Part shown: positions 39,601 to 49,163 of the stretch, piece after piece
How positions within the stretch are numbered: the stretch's first letter is position 1
Layout: each line of letters starts with the position of its first letter
Origin: Sphingomonadaceae bacterium
GTDB taxonomy: Bacteria > Pseudomonadota > Alphaproteobacteria > Sphingomonadales > Sphingomonadaceae
DNA length: 52,671 nt
Direction of reading: 5' to 3'
Assembly: GCA_025359425.1 (NCBI GenBank)
Contig: JANYGC010000006.1
Coordinates: 1 to 52,671 of the forward strand
Program-made: the position numbers and the translations under genes
The notes under the pieces: model-generated
The model's input: only the letters and a program-made list of their open reading frames with translations
Databases searched by the model: none
What the model was told of the DNA's origin: nothing

Positions 39601-42374
39601 AGCTCGACCTGCACCGCCCGGTCTTTGAGCGGCTGTCCGTCGATCCCGACCACCACGGTCTCCAGCCGCAAGTCGTCGGCCTTCATCATCCAGCCGTCGG
39701 TGCGCAAGCCGACCTGCAGCGCAGCCGGGTACAACGTCATACTGCGCGAGGCGGTCATCGTCTCGCCGTTGGCATCGGGATAGTCCATCTCGACGCTGAG
39801 CGTCACCGGCCGGGTGATCGGCTGAGCGACCGCGATGTCGGTCTTGGCGGTGCCGTCCGGCCCGAGCGTGGCGGGCAGGGTTTCGGCGAACGGCAGGGTT
39901 GGCTCGGCGGCTTGCTGATAGCTGTCGAGCGGCTTGGTCCCCTCGGCCACATCCTCGCCGCCGAAAGTGAACCGATCCCAGCCCTTCGGATCGGGAAACC
40001 AGGCAGCATAATCGGTGCGCAAAGTCACTGGCAGGCCGCCCGCACCGCCGCCCGACAGGTAGCCGACAAACAGCGACAGCGGGACCGAGCCCGGCTGGAT
40101 CAGCGCGTCCTTGGGCCCGCTGATCGTCGCGCGCATGTTGGGCAATTTGTACTCGTCGACGCGGATCGACTGGCCGGTATAGATCGTCTTGTCGGCCACT
40201 TCGAAAGTCAGACTGTAATCGCCCAGCGGCGCGCCTTGCGGCACGGTCCAGGTCCCTTCGCTGGTCCCGCCAGCGCCGATTGTCACAGCTTGCGAAAACT
40301 CGGTATCGCTGCCTTCATGGCGCAGCACCAGCTTGCCGGTGAAGCCTTTGGGATAAGCAAACCCAGCGCCGACCGGGCGGCGCATGATCTGCTTGAAATG
40401 CACCGTCTCGCCAATCCGCACCAGCTCGCGGTCGAACACGGTGTGCACGGTATCCTGCTGCTCACTCGATCCGAACGACATATCGAAATCGTAGGGTGAG
40501 ATGCCCTTGTCCCAGTCCGACAGGGTGAAGCTCATGTCACCGCCCGCGCGCGCCGAGACCATCAACGGAGCGTCCTGGTTCTCGTCGCAGCCGCCGCCCA
40601 GATTGGGTTCGGGCAGAATGCTGCCGATCGAGAGCAGGCCGTTGGCATCGGTCTGGCCGTACGCCAGCAGTTTGCCGTCGCAGGCGTTGGAAATGCGCAC
40701 CGCCGCGCCCGCCACCGGCACCGCATCGGCCAGCGAGGTCACCCAGACCAGTGAGCTTTCGCGGCCCCATTTGAAATGTACCGCCATGTCGGTGACCAGG
40801 GCGCCGGTCGCCACATAGCGCGTTGCCGGCCGTCCGAGCAACGCCGCACCGAGCGCCGGACTGGCGAGCTCGACCACATGGAAGCCTTGACCCGCCAGCG
40901 GGATGCCGACCACTTCGAAGTCCTTGCCTTTGCCCGGCAGGCCCAGCTGCATGGCGCGCCCGCCGGGCATCAGCAGCGGCTTGTCGCGGGTGTGGTTGAC
41001 CGCGGTGGTCGTGCCGTCTTTGTGCTCGGTGAAGGTGTAGTCGCGGTTTTCGGCCTTATCGAGCCGCCGCAGCCACGCTGCGATCTGCGCATCGTCGTCG
41101 GCGACTTTCTGGCTTTGTCCGGCAATCGAGGCCGCCTTGCCCGCCAGTTTGGGCTCGACCGCGCGCACTGTCACCGGCAGGCTCGCGCCTTCGCTTGCTT
41201 CGATAATCCCGAAGCTCGCGGCGAATTTGACCAGCGGCGGCGCGGCGGCGAAGCGGATTGCGAGGGGATAGCGCGCGGCATTAACGAGCGTGCGGCCCGA
41301 CAGGTCCTTGATCCCGGCGGGAAGCACGATCTGCGCGGCGGAATCGACCGGGAAGCCGCCTGCGAAGTTCAGGTCGGCGATCTCGCCTTTGTGCTTGTCG
41401 TCATCGTCCAGCGTGGGCGCGCGCTCGGTCCCGTCGGCAAAGCGCAAGCGCACCGCCAGCGCGACTTTCCGGTCGAGCGGCGCGGTGAAGCGCAGATGCG
41501 CCGGGGTAATCGGGTTGCACGCGGCCTTGCCGTTGACCCGGCTGCATTCGAAATTGGCGGCAAACGCCTGCCGCACCGTGAAATCGAAGCGCTGGTCGCG
41601 GCCCACTGGTTTGCCCGTATCGCTGACAATGGTCGCAGGCCAGACCAGCGACATATCGTGCTTGGGCGGCAGCGGGCGGCGGCATTTGAGCGCCAACACT
41701 GTACGCAACGCAGTGCGCCGTGCCGCCGGATCGCTGGGTAATTCGTCCGCGATCTGGGCTTCGTTGAAGAAACCGGTGCGGCGCCAGTCGGTTTGCCCCA
41801 GCCCGTCGAGAGCTTGATCGACTACGGAATTGGGCAGCACGTCAACGGCTGCCGCCTCGCCGATCCCGTCGACCGCGCAGCTCGCGCGGGCCGCGACCGA
41901 GGCCGGGCTTGCCGGAACACTGGTGGCGACGAGGAAGACCTGATCCTCGTCGATCTCGTCCCCGTTCGCGCCGGGTGCGAGCACCGCCAGAATCGCGGGC
42001 CCGCCGGTGTCGATCGCGAAGGTGCTCTTGCCCTGGATGCGCCCGCCGCGCAGCGTGGCAAGGCCGGGACGCAGCTTGACCGTGCAGGTCACGCCGCCGG
42101 GGAGCGGCCGGGCGAACTCGATCACAAAAGTTTGCTGGTCGGCCCAGCGGCTGGTTTGTGTGCCGGGACAGTCGCTGGTTGCAGCAGGCTTGGCGCGCGG
42201 ATCGCCCAAGGGCACCATCGCTTCGGAAAACCGCAAGGTGTAGCGGTCAACCGCGCCGCTGCTCGCGCCCGCAGTTCCCGGGGTGGCGAGCACGACTTGG
42301 GGCGGAGCATCGCCCCGCGCAGCGAGCGGCAGCAGCAACAGCGCGGGCAGCACCCAATTCCAGCCAGCCTTCAC
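36630..42374 (-). CDS. Bacterial alpha-2-macroglobulin family protein (YfhM-type)
   Basis: A 1914-residue exported protein of the bacterial alpha-2-macroglobulin family, thought to trap foreign proteases in the periplasm next to PbpC, which repairs the wall. It has a signal peptide (WVLPALLLLPLAARG), a long series of macroglobulin beta domains, and the thioester motif CFEQ with Cys1466 in YPYDCFEQ, inside the helical thioester domain. A Gly-run (about residue 1235) precedes a conserved NRENFKPVLLW. The GTG at 42374 after GGGAGGGGC is the chosen start; an ATG at 42413 is less likely. Unlike E. coli YfhM, no lipobox cysteine follows the signal, so it may be free in the periplasm. The next gene, pbpC, overlaps. 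Confidence 0.92.
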   Translation of the reverse strand: MKAGWNWVLPALLLLPLAARGDAPPQVVLATPGTAGASSGAVDRYTLRFSEAMVPLGDPRAKPAATSDCPGTQTSRWADQQTFVIEFARPLPGGVTCTVKLRPGLATLRGGRIQGKSTFAIDTGGPAILAVLAPGANGDEIDEDQVFLVATSVPASPASVAARASCAVDGIGEAAAVDVLPNSVVDQALDGLGQTDWRRTGFFNEAQIADELPSDPAARRTALRTVLALKCRRPLPPKHDMSLVWPATIVSDTGKPVGRDQRFDFTVRQAFAANFECSRVNGKAACNPITPAHLRFTAPLDRKVALAVRLRFADGTERAPTLDDDDKHKGEIADLNFAGGFPVDSAAQIVLPAGIKDLSGRTLVNAARYPLAIRFAAAPPLVKFAASFGIIEASEGASLPVTVRAVEPKLAGKAASIAGQSQKVADDDAQIAAWLRRLDKAENRDYTFTEHKDGTTTAVNHTRDKPLLMPGGRAMQLGLPGKGKDFEVVGIPLAGQGFHVVELASPALGAALLGRPATRYVATGALVTDMAVHFKWGRESSLVWVTSLADAVPVAGAAVRISNACDGKLLAYGQTDANGLLSIGSILPEPNLGGGCDENQDAPLMVSARAGGDMSFTLSDWDKGISPYDFDMSFGSSEQQDTVHTVFDRELVRIGETVHFKQIMRRPVGAGFAYPKGFTGKLVLRHEGSDTEFSQAVTIGAGGTSEGTWTVPQGAPLGDYSLTFEVADKTIYTGQSIRVDEYKLPNMRATISGPKDALIQPGSVPLSLFVGYLSGGGAGGLPVTLRTDYAAWFPDPKGWDRFTFGGEDVAEGTKPLDSYQQAAEPTLPFAETLPATLGPDGTAKTDIAVAQPITRPVTLSVEMDYPDANGETMTASRSMTLYPAALQVGLRTDGWMMKADDLRLETVVVGIDGQPLKDRAVQVELYSREVLTARRRLIGGFYAYDNQEKVAKLTGGCLTRTDQTGRASCKLAPGISGEITMVARAKDDAGRESRAVQSVWLAGKDDWWFGGDNGDRMDLIPEKTEYKAGDTARFQVRMPFRAAEALVTVEREGVLSSFVTKLSGADPVVEVKLPANYAPNVYVSVMAVRGRVKGGSLWLADLARGLNLPFFSQDAASPSATVDLGKPSYRIGLAKIKVGWDGHQLAVALKPDRTKYGVRETATVTVAVKDPDGRPASSADVAFVAVDEALLTLMPNHSWDLLKAMMGERNLEVATSTAQMQVVGKRHFGKKAVAAGGGGGAGDASGVNRENFKPVLLWQGHVTLDAKGEATVAVPLSDALSSFKLVAVATDGAQLFGTGETSIRTAQDLSLYSGLPALVRTGDHYDAVFTLRNSSDHAMKITAEPVIEPAVAKAGPLTITLPAGGAGQVRWGLDAPPAPGVLKWIVKARSSDGKALDTLTATQEVIPAFPIEVWAATLLRVGDPAPVIAVPLGALPGGYVTVDLSDTLAAPLGGVQAYMTAYPYDCFEQRLSKIVVAGDGAAWTALAAALPTYLDSDGLVRYWPDAQMRGSSELTAYVLAVTSAAGLPLPDASRAKLIAGLQGVVEGRIERSRSYSADERLVKIAALSALARAGAATPALVAKIDMVPADMPTSALADWIVALDRLPGAPRAGLLRAAAEGELRKRLVYEGTRLDLSDRNNAPWWMMTSGDEMAIKALDAVLGKPGWASDVPKMMVGVGSRQIRGHWDTTPANAWGALLSRRFAAKYPASAVAGTTHMALGTAVFDLTWPRPTPIAPVQLPLTDGSLTLSQSGGAGPWATVAIHAAVPLTAPLNAGYKLSRSMTVVSAKVPGKLSQGDVVRVRLTIEASAERTWVALSDPLPPGAVVMSSLGGQSQQLQAGQTSEGARPAYVQSSRGSWQAFFDWLPRGTTVLEYTLRLNTAGTFVLPPARVEAMYAPEIRGQFPIAPVTVWGS

Positions 42375-42472
42375 GTGCCCCTCCCGCGAGTCGATATCGG
42401 GGCCGAGTGTCACGCAATCAGCAGGGCTTGTCTATCGACCCGGCCGGCTAAATCCGGGTGCAAATGCCCGCT

Positions 42473-43648
42473 TTAATATGACCGCGGCAGCCCCAGCACG
42501 TGCTCGGCCAGATAGCTCAAAATCAGGTTCGTGCTGATCGGCGCGACAGTATAAAGTCTGGCTTCGCGGAACTTGCGTTCGACATCGTATTCCTCGGCAA
42601 AGCCGAACCCGCCAAAGGTCTGCACGCACATGTCGGCGGCGGCCCAGCTCGCCTCGGAGGCAAGCAATTTGGCCATGTTGGCCTCGGCCCCCGGGTTGCC
42701 GCCGGCATCGTAAACTTGCGCGGCGTGATGCACCATCAGTTCGGCCGCGCGCATCTGCGCATAGCACCGCGCGATCGGGAACTGGACGCCCTGGTTCTGC
42801 CCGATCGGCCGGGCGAAGACGCTGCGATCCTTGGCGTATGCGGTGGCTTTCTCGATGAACCACTTGGCATCGCCGACGCATTCCGCCGCGATCAGGATCC
42901 GTTCGGCGTTCATCCCCGACAGGATGTAGCGAAAGCCCTTGCCTTCCTCGCCGATCAGGCTCGAGGCAGGGATGCGCAGGTCGTCGAAGAACACCTCGGT
43001 GGTCGAATGGTTCATCATCGTGCGGATTGGCTTGATGGTCAGGCCTCCACCTCCTTCAGACTTAGCGCCGCTCGCCGCGCGCATATCAACGAGGAAGATC
43101 GACAGGCCTTCGGTTTTGCTCGCGGCCTGCTCGCGCGGGGTGGTGCGCGCGAGCAGCAGCATCAGGTCCGAGTGCTCGGCGCGGCTGGTCCAGATCTTCT
43201 GGCCGTTGATGATGTATTGATCGCCATCCCTGACTGCGACGGTACGCAGGCTCAGCGTATCGGTGCCGCTGGTCGGCTCGGACACCCCGAAGGCCTGCAA
43301 GCGCAGCGAGCCAGCGGCGATCTTCGGCAAATAGGCCGCTTTCTGCTCGGGTGAACCGTAACGCAGCAGCGTGTTCATGATATACATTTGAGCGTGCGCG
43401 CTGGCGCCGTTGCAGCCCGACGACTGGATTTCCTCCATGATCACCGCAGCGGCATCAAGCTTGAGCCCCGAGCCGCCAAATTCCTCGGGAATCAGCGCGG
43501 CGAGGAACCCGGCTTTGGTCAGTGCATCGACAAACTCGCCCGGATAGGCCCGTTCGCGGTCTTTCTCGCGCCAGTATTCGCCGGGAAATTCAGCGCAGAG
43601 CGCCTGCACCGAGCGGCGAATTTCGGCGATGTCGTCGCTCTGGGTCAT
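42473..43648 (-). CDS. Acyl-CoA dehydrogenase
   Basis: A 391-residue flavoprotein that desaturates an acyl-CoA at C2-C3. It has the family layout: EEFGGSGLKLDAAAVIMEEI, AFGVSEPTSGTDTLSLRT (FAD-binding region), INGQKIWTSRAEHSD, STTEVFFDDLRIPASSLIGEEGKGF, and a likely catalytic Glu in MNAERILIAAE, as in the long-chain/isovaleryl branch. The C-terminal part has CVQTFGGFGFAEEYDVERKFREA, the second FAD motif. ATGA overlap with the thiolase gene upstream (start 43648; the frame is open further to 43696). Third gene of a CaiB-thiolase-dehydrogenase unit. The chain length or branching of the substrate is unknown. Confidence 0.93.
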   Translation of the reverse strand: MTQSDDIAEIRRSVQALCAEFPGEYWREKDRERAYPGEFVDALTKAGFLAALIPEEFGGSGLKLDAAAVIMEEIQSSGCNGASAHAQMYIMNTLLRYGSPEQKAAYLPKIAAGSLRLQAFGVSEPTSGTDTLSLRTVAVRDGDQYIINGQKIWTSRAEHSDLMLLLARTTPREQAASKTEGLSIFLVDMRAASGAKSEGGGGLTIKPIRTMMNHSTTEVFFDDLRIPASSLIGEEGKGFRYILSGMNAERILIAAECVGDAKWFIEKATAYAKDRSVFARPIGQNQGVQFPIARCYAQMRAAELMVHHAAQVYDAGGNPGAEANMAKLLASEASWAAADMCVQTFGGFGFAEEYDVERKFREARLYTVAPISTNLILSYLAEHVLGLPRSY

Positions 43649-44862
43649 ACTGCCCGCTCGAACACCGCAGCAATCCCCTGTCCGCCGCCGATGCACATCG
43701 TCTCGAGGCCATACTTGCCGCCGCGCCGGTGCAGTTCGCGGGTCAGGTTGGCGAGAATGCGGCCGCCGGTCGCGCCAATCGGGTGGCCGAGCGAAATGCC
43801 CGAGCCGTTGACGTTGAGCATGTCGTGGCGGCTGTCATCGTCGGCCCAGCCCCAGCCCTTGAGGCAGGCGAGCACTTGCGGCGCGAAAGCCTCATTGAGC
43901 TCGATCAGGTCCATGTCGGCCATCGTCAGGCCGTTGCGCGCGAACAGCCGCGCGGTGGCCGGAACCGGGCCATAGCCCATCCGGCTGGGATCGACCCCGG
44001 CGGCGGCCCACGAATGGAACCACGCAATGGGTTCAAGCCCCAATTCCTCGAGCTTGTCCTCGGCGACCACCAGGCAGGCGGCGGCGGCATCGTTCTGCTG
44101 GCTGGCGTTGCCCGCGGTGACCACCCCGCCTTCGAGCGGGCGCAGCTTGCCCAGGCTCTCCAAGGTCGCATCGGCGCGGTAGCCTTCATCGTGCGCGAAC
44201 ACGATCGCGTCGCCCTTTTTCTGCGGGATCGTTACCGGCACCAACTCGTCGTCGAACTTGCCCGCCGCCCAGGCCGCAGCGGCGCGCTGGTGGCTGCGTG
44301 CGGCATACATATCGCAGGCCTCGCGGCCGATATCCCAGTCTTTGGCGAGGTTCTCGGCGGTTTCGATCATCCCGGAAATGACCCCGAAGCGTTCGGCCGG
44401 CTGGCTCATCACGCGGCCGCGGGTGAGCCGGTCGTGGAGCGTCAGATTGCCCGCGCGCACACCCTTGCGAATGTCGGTGGAATAATGCTCGACGTTCGAC
44501 ATGCTTTCGCACCCGCCCGCCACCACCACGTCGCTCATCCCGGTCTGGACCATCATCGCGGCGTTGACCACCGCCTGCAGGCCAGAGCCGCAACGCCGGT
44601 CCAGCTGGTAGCCCGGCACTTCGATCGGCAGGCCAGCCGCAAGCCATGACCAGTGCCCGATGCAGGGTGCCTCGCCGTTGCCGTAGCCCTGGCTGAACAC
44701 CACATCGTCAACCCGCGCGGGATCGATCCCGGTGCGCTCCATCAAGGCCTTGAGGATTACGCCGCCGAGTTCCCCGGCCGTGACCGAGGCCAGTGCCCCG
44801 CCGAATTTCCCAACAGGAGTTCGGATCGGGGCGACAATCGCGGCGCGACGAAGTTTAGTCAT
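43645..44862 (-). CDS. Thiolase (acetyl-CoA acetyltransferase family)
   Basis: A 405-residue thiolase. The nucleophile Cys91 lies in LDRRCGSGLQAV, the general-base His in GHPIGATG, and the second Cys in MCIGGGQGIA, with NEAFAPQ between; all four catalytic signatures are intact. It can either cleave 3-ketoacyl-CoA or join two acetyl-CoA; position in a cluster with a CoA-transferase and a dehydrogenase favours the breakdown direction. The gene starts 37 bases after the CaiB-type gene and overlaps the dehydrogenase start by 4 bases. Confidence 0.95.
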   Translation of the reverse strand: MTKLRRAAIVAPIRTPVGKFGGALASVTAGELGGVILKALMERTGIDPARVDDVVFSQGYGNGEAPCIGHWSWLAAGLPIEVPGYQLDRRCGSGLQAVVNAAMMVQTGMSDVVVAGGCESMSNVEHYSTDIRKGVRAGNLTLHDRLTRGRVMSQPAERFGVISGMIETAENLAKDWDIGREACDMYAARSHQRAAAAWAAGKFDDELVPVTIPQKKGDAIVFAHDEGYRADATLESLGKLRPLEGGVVTAGNASQQNDAAAACLVVAEDKLEELGLEPIAWFHSWAAAGVDPSRMGYGPVPATARLFARNGLTMADMDLIELNEAFAPQVLACLKGWGWADDDSRHDMLNVNGSGISLGHPIGATGGRILANLTRELHRRGGKYGLETMCIGGGQGIAAVFERAV

Positions 44863-44898
44863 CTCGTCATTTCCCTTTTATCCAACGGGGCTTGGAGT

Positions 44899-46131
44899 TT
44901 ATTTCTTGTGCTGATCGCTGCTCGCCACCAGGCCGCTCCCGATCATCGTTGAAATCTGGACCGCATCGAGCCCGAGCACGTCGCTCAGCACTTGCGCGCT
45001 ATGCTCGCCCAGATACGGCGCAGGCTTGGGATCGCCGACTGTCATCTCCGGCACGTTCACGAATGAGCGGGTGGCAGGATACGCAAATCCGCTGGGGTTG
45101 GCAGGCGACGGGCCGAACAGGGGATTGTTGCCGACCAGTTGCGGGTCCTGCGCCATTTCATACATCGTCCGGTAGTGTTCGAAGGTCGCCCCGGCGGCGC
45201 TTAGCCGCTGTGCCAGATCGGCATAGTCAAGCTGTCCTGCAGCGCCCTGCAGAATTGCAAAGATCCGGTCACGCTGGGCAAAGCGGTTGGCATCGCTGGT
45301 GGCGAAGCTCAGCCCGCTCGATTGTTCGAGCGCGGCGATCTGGTCACTCACTTCCATCGCTGCAATCAACGCGTTCCATTGCTTGGCGGTCAGCGCAGCG
45401 ACCATGAAGCGCGTTCCGTCGCGGCTGGTGAAATCGCGGCCCAATGCACCCCAGATCGCGTTGCCGAGCCGCTCGCGGTCGCCGCCGCGATAGAGCATTT
45501 CGGCCATCGCACCGCTGTTCGCCGCGGTGCCGATCGCGACATCGCCCAAGGGCACGCGCAGCTCGATCCCCTGCCCGGTCGCGTCGCGGTGGCGCAGCCC
45601 GGCGAGCAAGGCGAAGGCGCAATAAGCCCCGGTGATGAAATCCCATGCCGGCAGGACCTGGTTGATCGGCGTGGCGGTGTCCGCAGCCCAATCCGCCGGG
45701 CCGGTCATCAGCGGATAACCGCTGGCCGCATTGACGGTGAAGTCCATTGCCTGGCGCCCGTCGTGCCAACCCATGATCCGCACCGAAACCAGTTCGGGAC
45801 ATTCTGCCGCAATCGCCCCGTGGCTAAGGAAAGAATCGACCGGCAGGTTGGTAATCAGCACGCCGGTCTGGCGCACCAGCTCGACCAACATGGCGCGGCC
45901 TTCCTTGCTGGTCAGATCGATGGCGACGCTCTTCTTGGCGCGGTTGAGGTTCTCCCACGCGAGGCTGCGGCCTTCGGCGGTCAGCAGTGCGCGGTCGTAG
46001 TCGAGCCCGCCAGCCGTGTGATCGACCCGGATCACTTCGGCCCCCAATTGCGCCAGATACAACCCGGCGGTGGGCGAGGCGACGAACGAGGAAACCTCGA
46101 TGACTTTGAGGCCGGTCAGCAGCTGGTACAT
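44899..46131 (-). CDS. CaiB/BaiF family III CoA-transferase
   Basis: A 410-residue family III CoA-transferase, moving CoA between carboxylic acids. The N-terminal part LTGLKVIEVSSFVASPTAGLYLAQLGAEVIRVD is the standard opening, followed by NLNRAKKSVAIDLTSKEGR. The catalytic Asp is expected a few dozen residues later but the short motif is not certain to me. MGWHDGRQAMDF and SGYPLMTGPADWAADTA follow the family. ATG at 46131 follows GGAAGGACATC, whereas the frame is open to 46167. First gene of a unit with a thiolase and an acyl-CoA dehydrogenase. cysD starts 146 bases away on the other strand. Confidence 0.9.
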   Translation of the reverse strand: MYQLLTGLKVIEVSSFVASPTAGLYLAQLGAEVIRVDHTAGGLDYDRALLTAEGRSLAWENLNRAKKSVAIDLTSKEGRAMLVELVRQTGVLITNLPVDSFLSHGAIAAECPELVSVRIMGWHDGRQAMDFTVNAASGYPLMTGPADWAADTATPINQVLPAWDFITGAYCAFALLAGLRHRDATGQGIELRVPLGDVAIGTAANSGAMAEMLYRGGDRERLGNAIWGALGRDFTSRDGTRFMVAALTAKQWNALIAAMEVSDQIAALEQSSGLSFATSDANRFAQRDRIFAILQGAAGQLDYADLAQRLSAAGATFEHYRTMYEMAQDPQLVGNNPLFGPSPANPSGFAYPATRSFVNVPEMTVGDPKPAPYLGEHSAQVLSDVLGLDAVQISTMIGSGLVASSDQHKK

Positions 46132-46277
46132 AACGATGTCCTTCCAGCCTTCGCGCGCAAAGATCAAGACCTCGATAGCGCGGGGTTAGCGGTGCAATAG
46201 GCTTGCTTGGCGCGCGCATGGAATTACTGCGTTTGGCACGGGCCCCGGCAACGGGTAGCGGGCCCTCACGGGACACG

Positions 46278-47198
46278 ATGACCACAAGCCTCACTCACCT
46301 CCAACGGCTCGAAGCCGAAGCGATCCACATCATGCGCGAAGTGGTGGCCGAGGCGGAGCGTCCGGTGATGCTCTATTCGGTCGGCAAAGACAGCGCGGTG
46401 ATGCTGCACCTGGCGCGCAAGGCGTTCTATCCCAGCCCGCCACCGTTCCCGCTGCTCCACGTCGATACCACCTGGAAATTCCAGGCGATGTACCAGCTGC
46501 GCAATCAGATGGCGGCCGACAGCGGGATGGAGCTGCTGGTCTATCAAAACCCCGAGGCCAAGGCGCGCGGGATCAATCCGTTCGATCACGGCGCGCTCCA
46601 TACCGACATGTGGAAGACCGAAGGACTCAAGCAGGCGCTCGACAAGTGGCAGTTCGATGCGGCCTTCGGCGGCGCACGGCGCGACGAGGAAAAGAGCCGG
46701 GCCAAGGAGCGGATTTTTTCGTTCCGCACCGCCAGCCACGGCTGGGACCCAAAAAACCAGCGCCCCGAGCTGTGGAATGTTTACAACGCGCGCAAGCACC
46801 CCCGGACCGCCAATGGCGGCGAGAGCATTCGGGTCTTCCCGATCAGCAACTGGACCGAGCTCGACGTGTGGCAGTACATCCAGCTTGAAAGCATCCCGAT
46901 CGTGCCGCTTTATTTCGCCGCCCCGCGCCCAACTGTGGAGCGCGACGGGATGCTGCTGATGGTTGACGATGAGCGCTTCCCGCTGGCAGCGGGCGAAGTG
47001 CCGCAAATGCGCTCGATCCGGTTCCGTACGCTCGGCTGCTATCCGCTGACCGGCGCGGTCGAAAGCACTGCCGCGACGCTGTCCGAAGTGATTCAGGAAA
47101 CCCTGCTCACCACCACCTCCGAACGGCAAGGCCGGGCCATCGACAAGGATGCCGGCGGCGCGGGGATGGAGCTCAAGAAACAGCAGGGGTATTTTTGA
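46278..47198 (+). CDS. cysD: Sulfate adenylyltransferase small subunit CysD
   Basis: The ATP sulfurylase subunit that activates sulfate to APS. The 306-residue protein has the PP-loop [47 protein letters not shown] and the closing LKKQQGYF, all diagnostic. The ATG at 46278 gives the family N-terminus ([20 protein letters not shown]); the frame is open upstream without conservation. cysNC follows 36 bases later. No CysB-type or other regulator is visible nearby. Confidence 0.97.
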   Translation: MTTSLTHLQRLEAEAIHIMREVVAEAERPVMLYSVGKDSAVMLHLARKAFYPSPPPFPLLHVDTTWKFQAMYQLRNQMAADSGMELLVYQNPEAKARGINPFDHGALHTDMWKTEGLKQALDKWQFDAAFGGARRDEEKSRAKERIFSFRTASHGWDPKNQRPELWNVYNARKHPRTANGGESIRVFPISNWTELDVWQYIQLESIPIVPLYFAAPRPTVERDGMLLMVDDERFPLAAGEVPQMRSIRFRTLGCYPLTGAVESTAATLSEVIQETLLTTTSERQGRAIDKDAGGAGMELKKQQGYF

Positions 47199-47211
47199 TG
47201 GGTTCGCGTAT

Positions 47212-47224
47212 CGTCATCCCGGCG
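47212..47224. repeat. Half copy of the 28-base repeat arm, at the cysNC ribosome site
   Basis: CGTCATCCCGGCG here equals the first 13 bases of the arms of element E (49901-50002). The next bases continue GAGGTTCGCG and then the cysNC ATG. The last G of this stretch and the following GAGG form the GGAGG-like ribosome site of cysNC. Whether this is a worn repeat or a chance match is open. Confidence 0.45.
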
Positions 47225-47234
47225 GAGGTTCGCG

Positions 47235-49163
47235 ATGTCTGAAACCTACATCACCGACGCCCTGATCGCCGAGGATATCGACGCTTACCTCGCGCAGCAT
47301 CAGCACAAGGACATGCTGCGCTTCATCACCTGCGGCAGCGTCGATGACGGCAAGTCCACGCTGATCGGGCGGCTGCTCTACGATTCGAAAATGATCTTCG
47401 AAGACCAGCTCGCTGCGCTGGAAGACGCCAGCAAGGTGTCGGGCACGCAGGGGGCGGAGATCGATTTCGCGCTGCTGGTCGACGGGCTCACCGCCGAACG
47501 CGAGCAGGGCATCACGATCGACGTTGCCTACCGCTTCTTCAACACCGAAAAGCGCAAATTCATCGTCGCCGATTGCCCGGGGCACGAACAATACACCCGC
47601 AACATGGTGACCGGCGCGTCGAGCGCGGACGCGGCGGTAATCCTGATCGATGCGCGCAAGGGCGTGCTGGTCCAGACCCGGCGGCATACCTACTTGTGCC
47701 ACTTGCTCGGTATCCGCCATCTGGTGCTGGCGGTGAACAAGCTCGACCTCGTCGGCTACGACCAGGCGGTGTTTGACACCATCGTCGCCGACTATGCCAA
47801 TTTCGCGCAAGCCATCGGTATTTCCGAATTCACCGCGATCCCGATATCTGGCTTCAAGGGCGATAACATCACCAGCCTGTCGCCGCACACCCGGTGGTAT
47901 TCGGGACCGACCCTGATCGAGCACCTCGAAGCTGTCGAAGTCGATGGCACGCGTGAGGCCGGACAGGACTTCCGCATGCCGGTGCAATGGGTCAACCGCC
48001 CCAACCTCGATTTCCGCGGGTTCGCCGGACTGATCGCCAGCGGGACAGTGAAGCCGGGCGACGCGGTGCGGGTACTGCCCGCCGGGACCACCAGCACGAT
48101 CAGCCGGATCGTAACGCTTGATGGTGATCTGGACGAAGCGCAGGCGGGCCAATCGGTGACGCTGTGCCTGGCCGATGAGGTCGATTGTTCGCGCGGCAAC
48201 GTGATCGCGGCCGCCGCCGCCCCGCCCGAAGTTGCCGATCAGTTCGAAGCCAGCCTGGTGTGGATGAGCGACGAGGCGCTGATCCCGGGACGCGGCTATT
48301 GGCTCAAGCTGGCCACGCAGTCGGTCTCGGCGACGGTACAGCCGCCCAAATACGCCATCAACGTCAACACGCTCGAACACCTGGCGGTCAAGACGCTCGA
48401 ACTCAACGCGATTGGCGTGGTCGAATTGACCACCGACAAGCCGATCGTGTTTGAACCCTACGCGCAAAGCCGCCCGCTCGGCGGGTTCATCCTGATCGAC
48501 AAGCTGACCAATGCGACCGTCGCGGCCGGCCTCATAAATTTCAGCCTGCGCCGCGCGCAGAATGTCCACTGGCAAGCGCTCGATGTCAGCCGCGAGGCGC
48601 ATGCGGCGATGAAGCACCAACAGCCCGCTGTGCTGTGGTTCACCGGGCTGTCGGGCTCGGGCAAATCGACCATCGCCAACCTGGTCGAGAAGCGCCTCCA
48701 TGCGCTCGGCCATCACACCTTCCTGCTCGATGGTGACAATGTCCGCCACGGACTCAACAAGGACCTGGGCTTTACCGAGACCGACCGGATCGAGAACATC
48801 CGCCGGGTGGGCGAAGTGACCAAGCTGATGAGCGATGCGGGGCTGATCGTGCTAACCGCGTTCATCAGTCCGTTCGCGGCCGAGCGCGACATGGTCCGCG
48901 CGATGCTGCCGCTGGGCGAATTCATCGAGATCTTCATCGACACGCCCTTGGCCGAAGCCGAACGCCGCGATGTGAAGGGGCTCTACAAAAAGGCCCGCGC
49001 CGGCGACCTCAAAAACTTCACCGGGATCGACAGTCCATACGAAGTGCCGGTGCGCCCCGAGCTGCGGGTCGATACGACCAGCGAAAGCCCGGAAGCCGCA
49101 GCTGAACGGATCGTCGACCATATCCTTGGCGCACGGAGCGAAGCATGGATGCCCACGATTTGA
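47235..49163 (+). CDS. cysNC: Bifunctional sulfate adenylyltransferase large subunit / APS kinase
   Basis: A 642-residue fusion. The N-terminal part (about 1-430) is CysN, the GTPase of ATP sulfurylase: [38 protein letters not shown] and NKLDL. The C-terminal part (from about 455) is APS kinase (CysC), making PAPS: P-loop [48 protein letters not shown], and [11 protein letters not shown]. The fusion order is common in proteobacteria. The ATG at 47235 has a GGAGG-type site 6 bases upstream. The cysQ start overlaps its end by 19 bases, so the genes form one operon. Confidence 0.97.
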   Translation: MSETYITDALIAEDIDAYLAQHQHKDMLRFITCGSVDDGKSTLIGRLLYDSKMIFEDQLAALEDASKVSGTQGAEIDFALLVDGLTAEREQGITIDVAYRFFNTEKRKFIVADCPGHEQYTRNMVTGASSADAAVILIDARKGVLVQTRRHTYLCHLLGIRHLVLAVNKLDLVGYDQAVFDTIVADYANFAQAIGISEFTAIPISGFKGDNITSLSPHTRWYSGPTLIEHLEAVEVDGTREAGQDFRMPVQWVNRPNLDFRGFAGLIASGTVKPGDAVRVLPAGTTSTISRIVTLDGDLDEAQAGQSVTLCLADEVDCSRGNVIAAAAAPPEVADQFEASLVWMSDEALIPGRGYWLKLATQSVSATVQPPKYAINVNTLEHLAVKTLELNAIGVVELTTDKPIVFEPYAQSRPLGGFILIDKLTNATVAAGLINFSLRRAQNVHWQALDVSREAHAAMKHQQPAVLWFTGLSGSGKSTIANLVEKRLHALGHHTFLLDGDNVRHGLNKDLGFTETDRIENIRRVGEVTKLMSDAGLIVLTAFISPFAAERDMVRAMLPLGEFIEIFIDTPLAEAERRDVKGLYKKARAGDLKNFTGIDSPYEVPVRPELRVDTTSESPEAAAERIVDHILGARSEAWMPTI

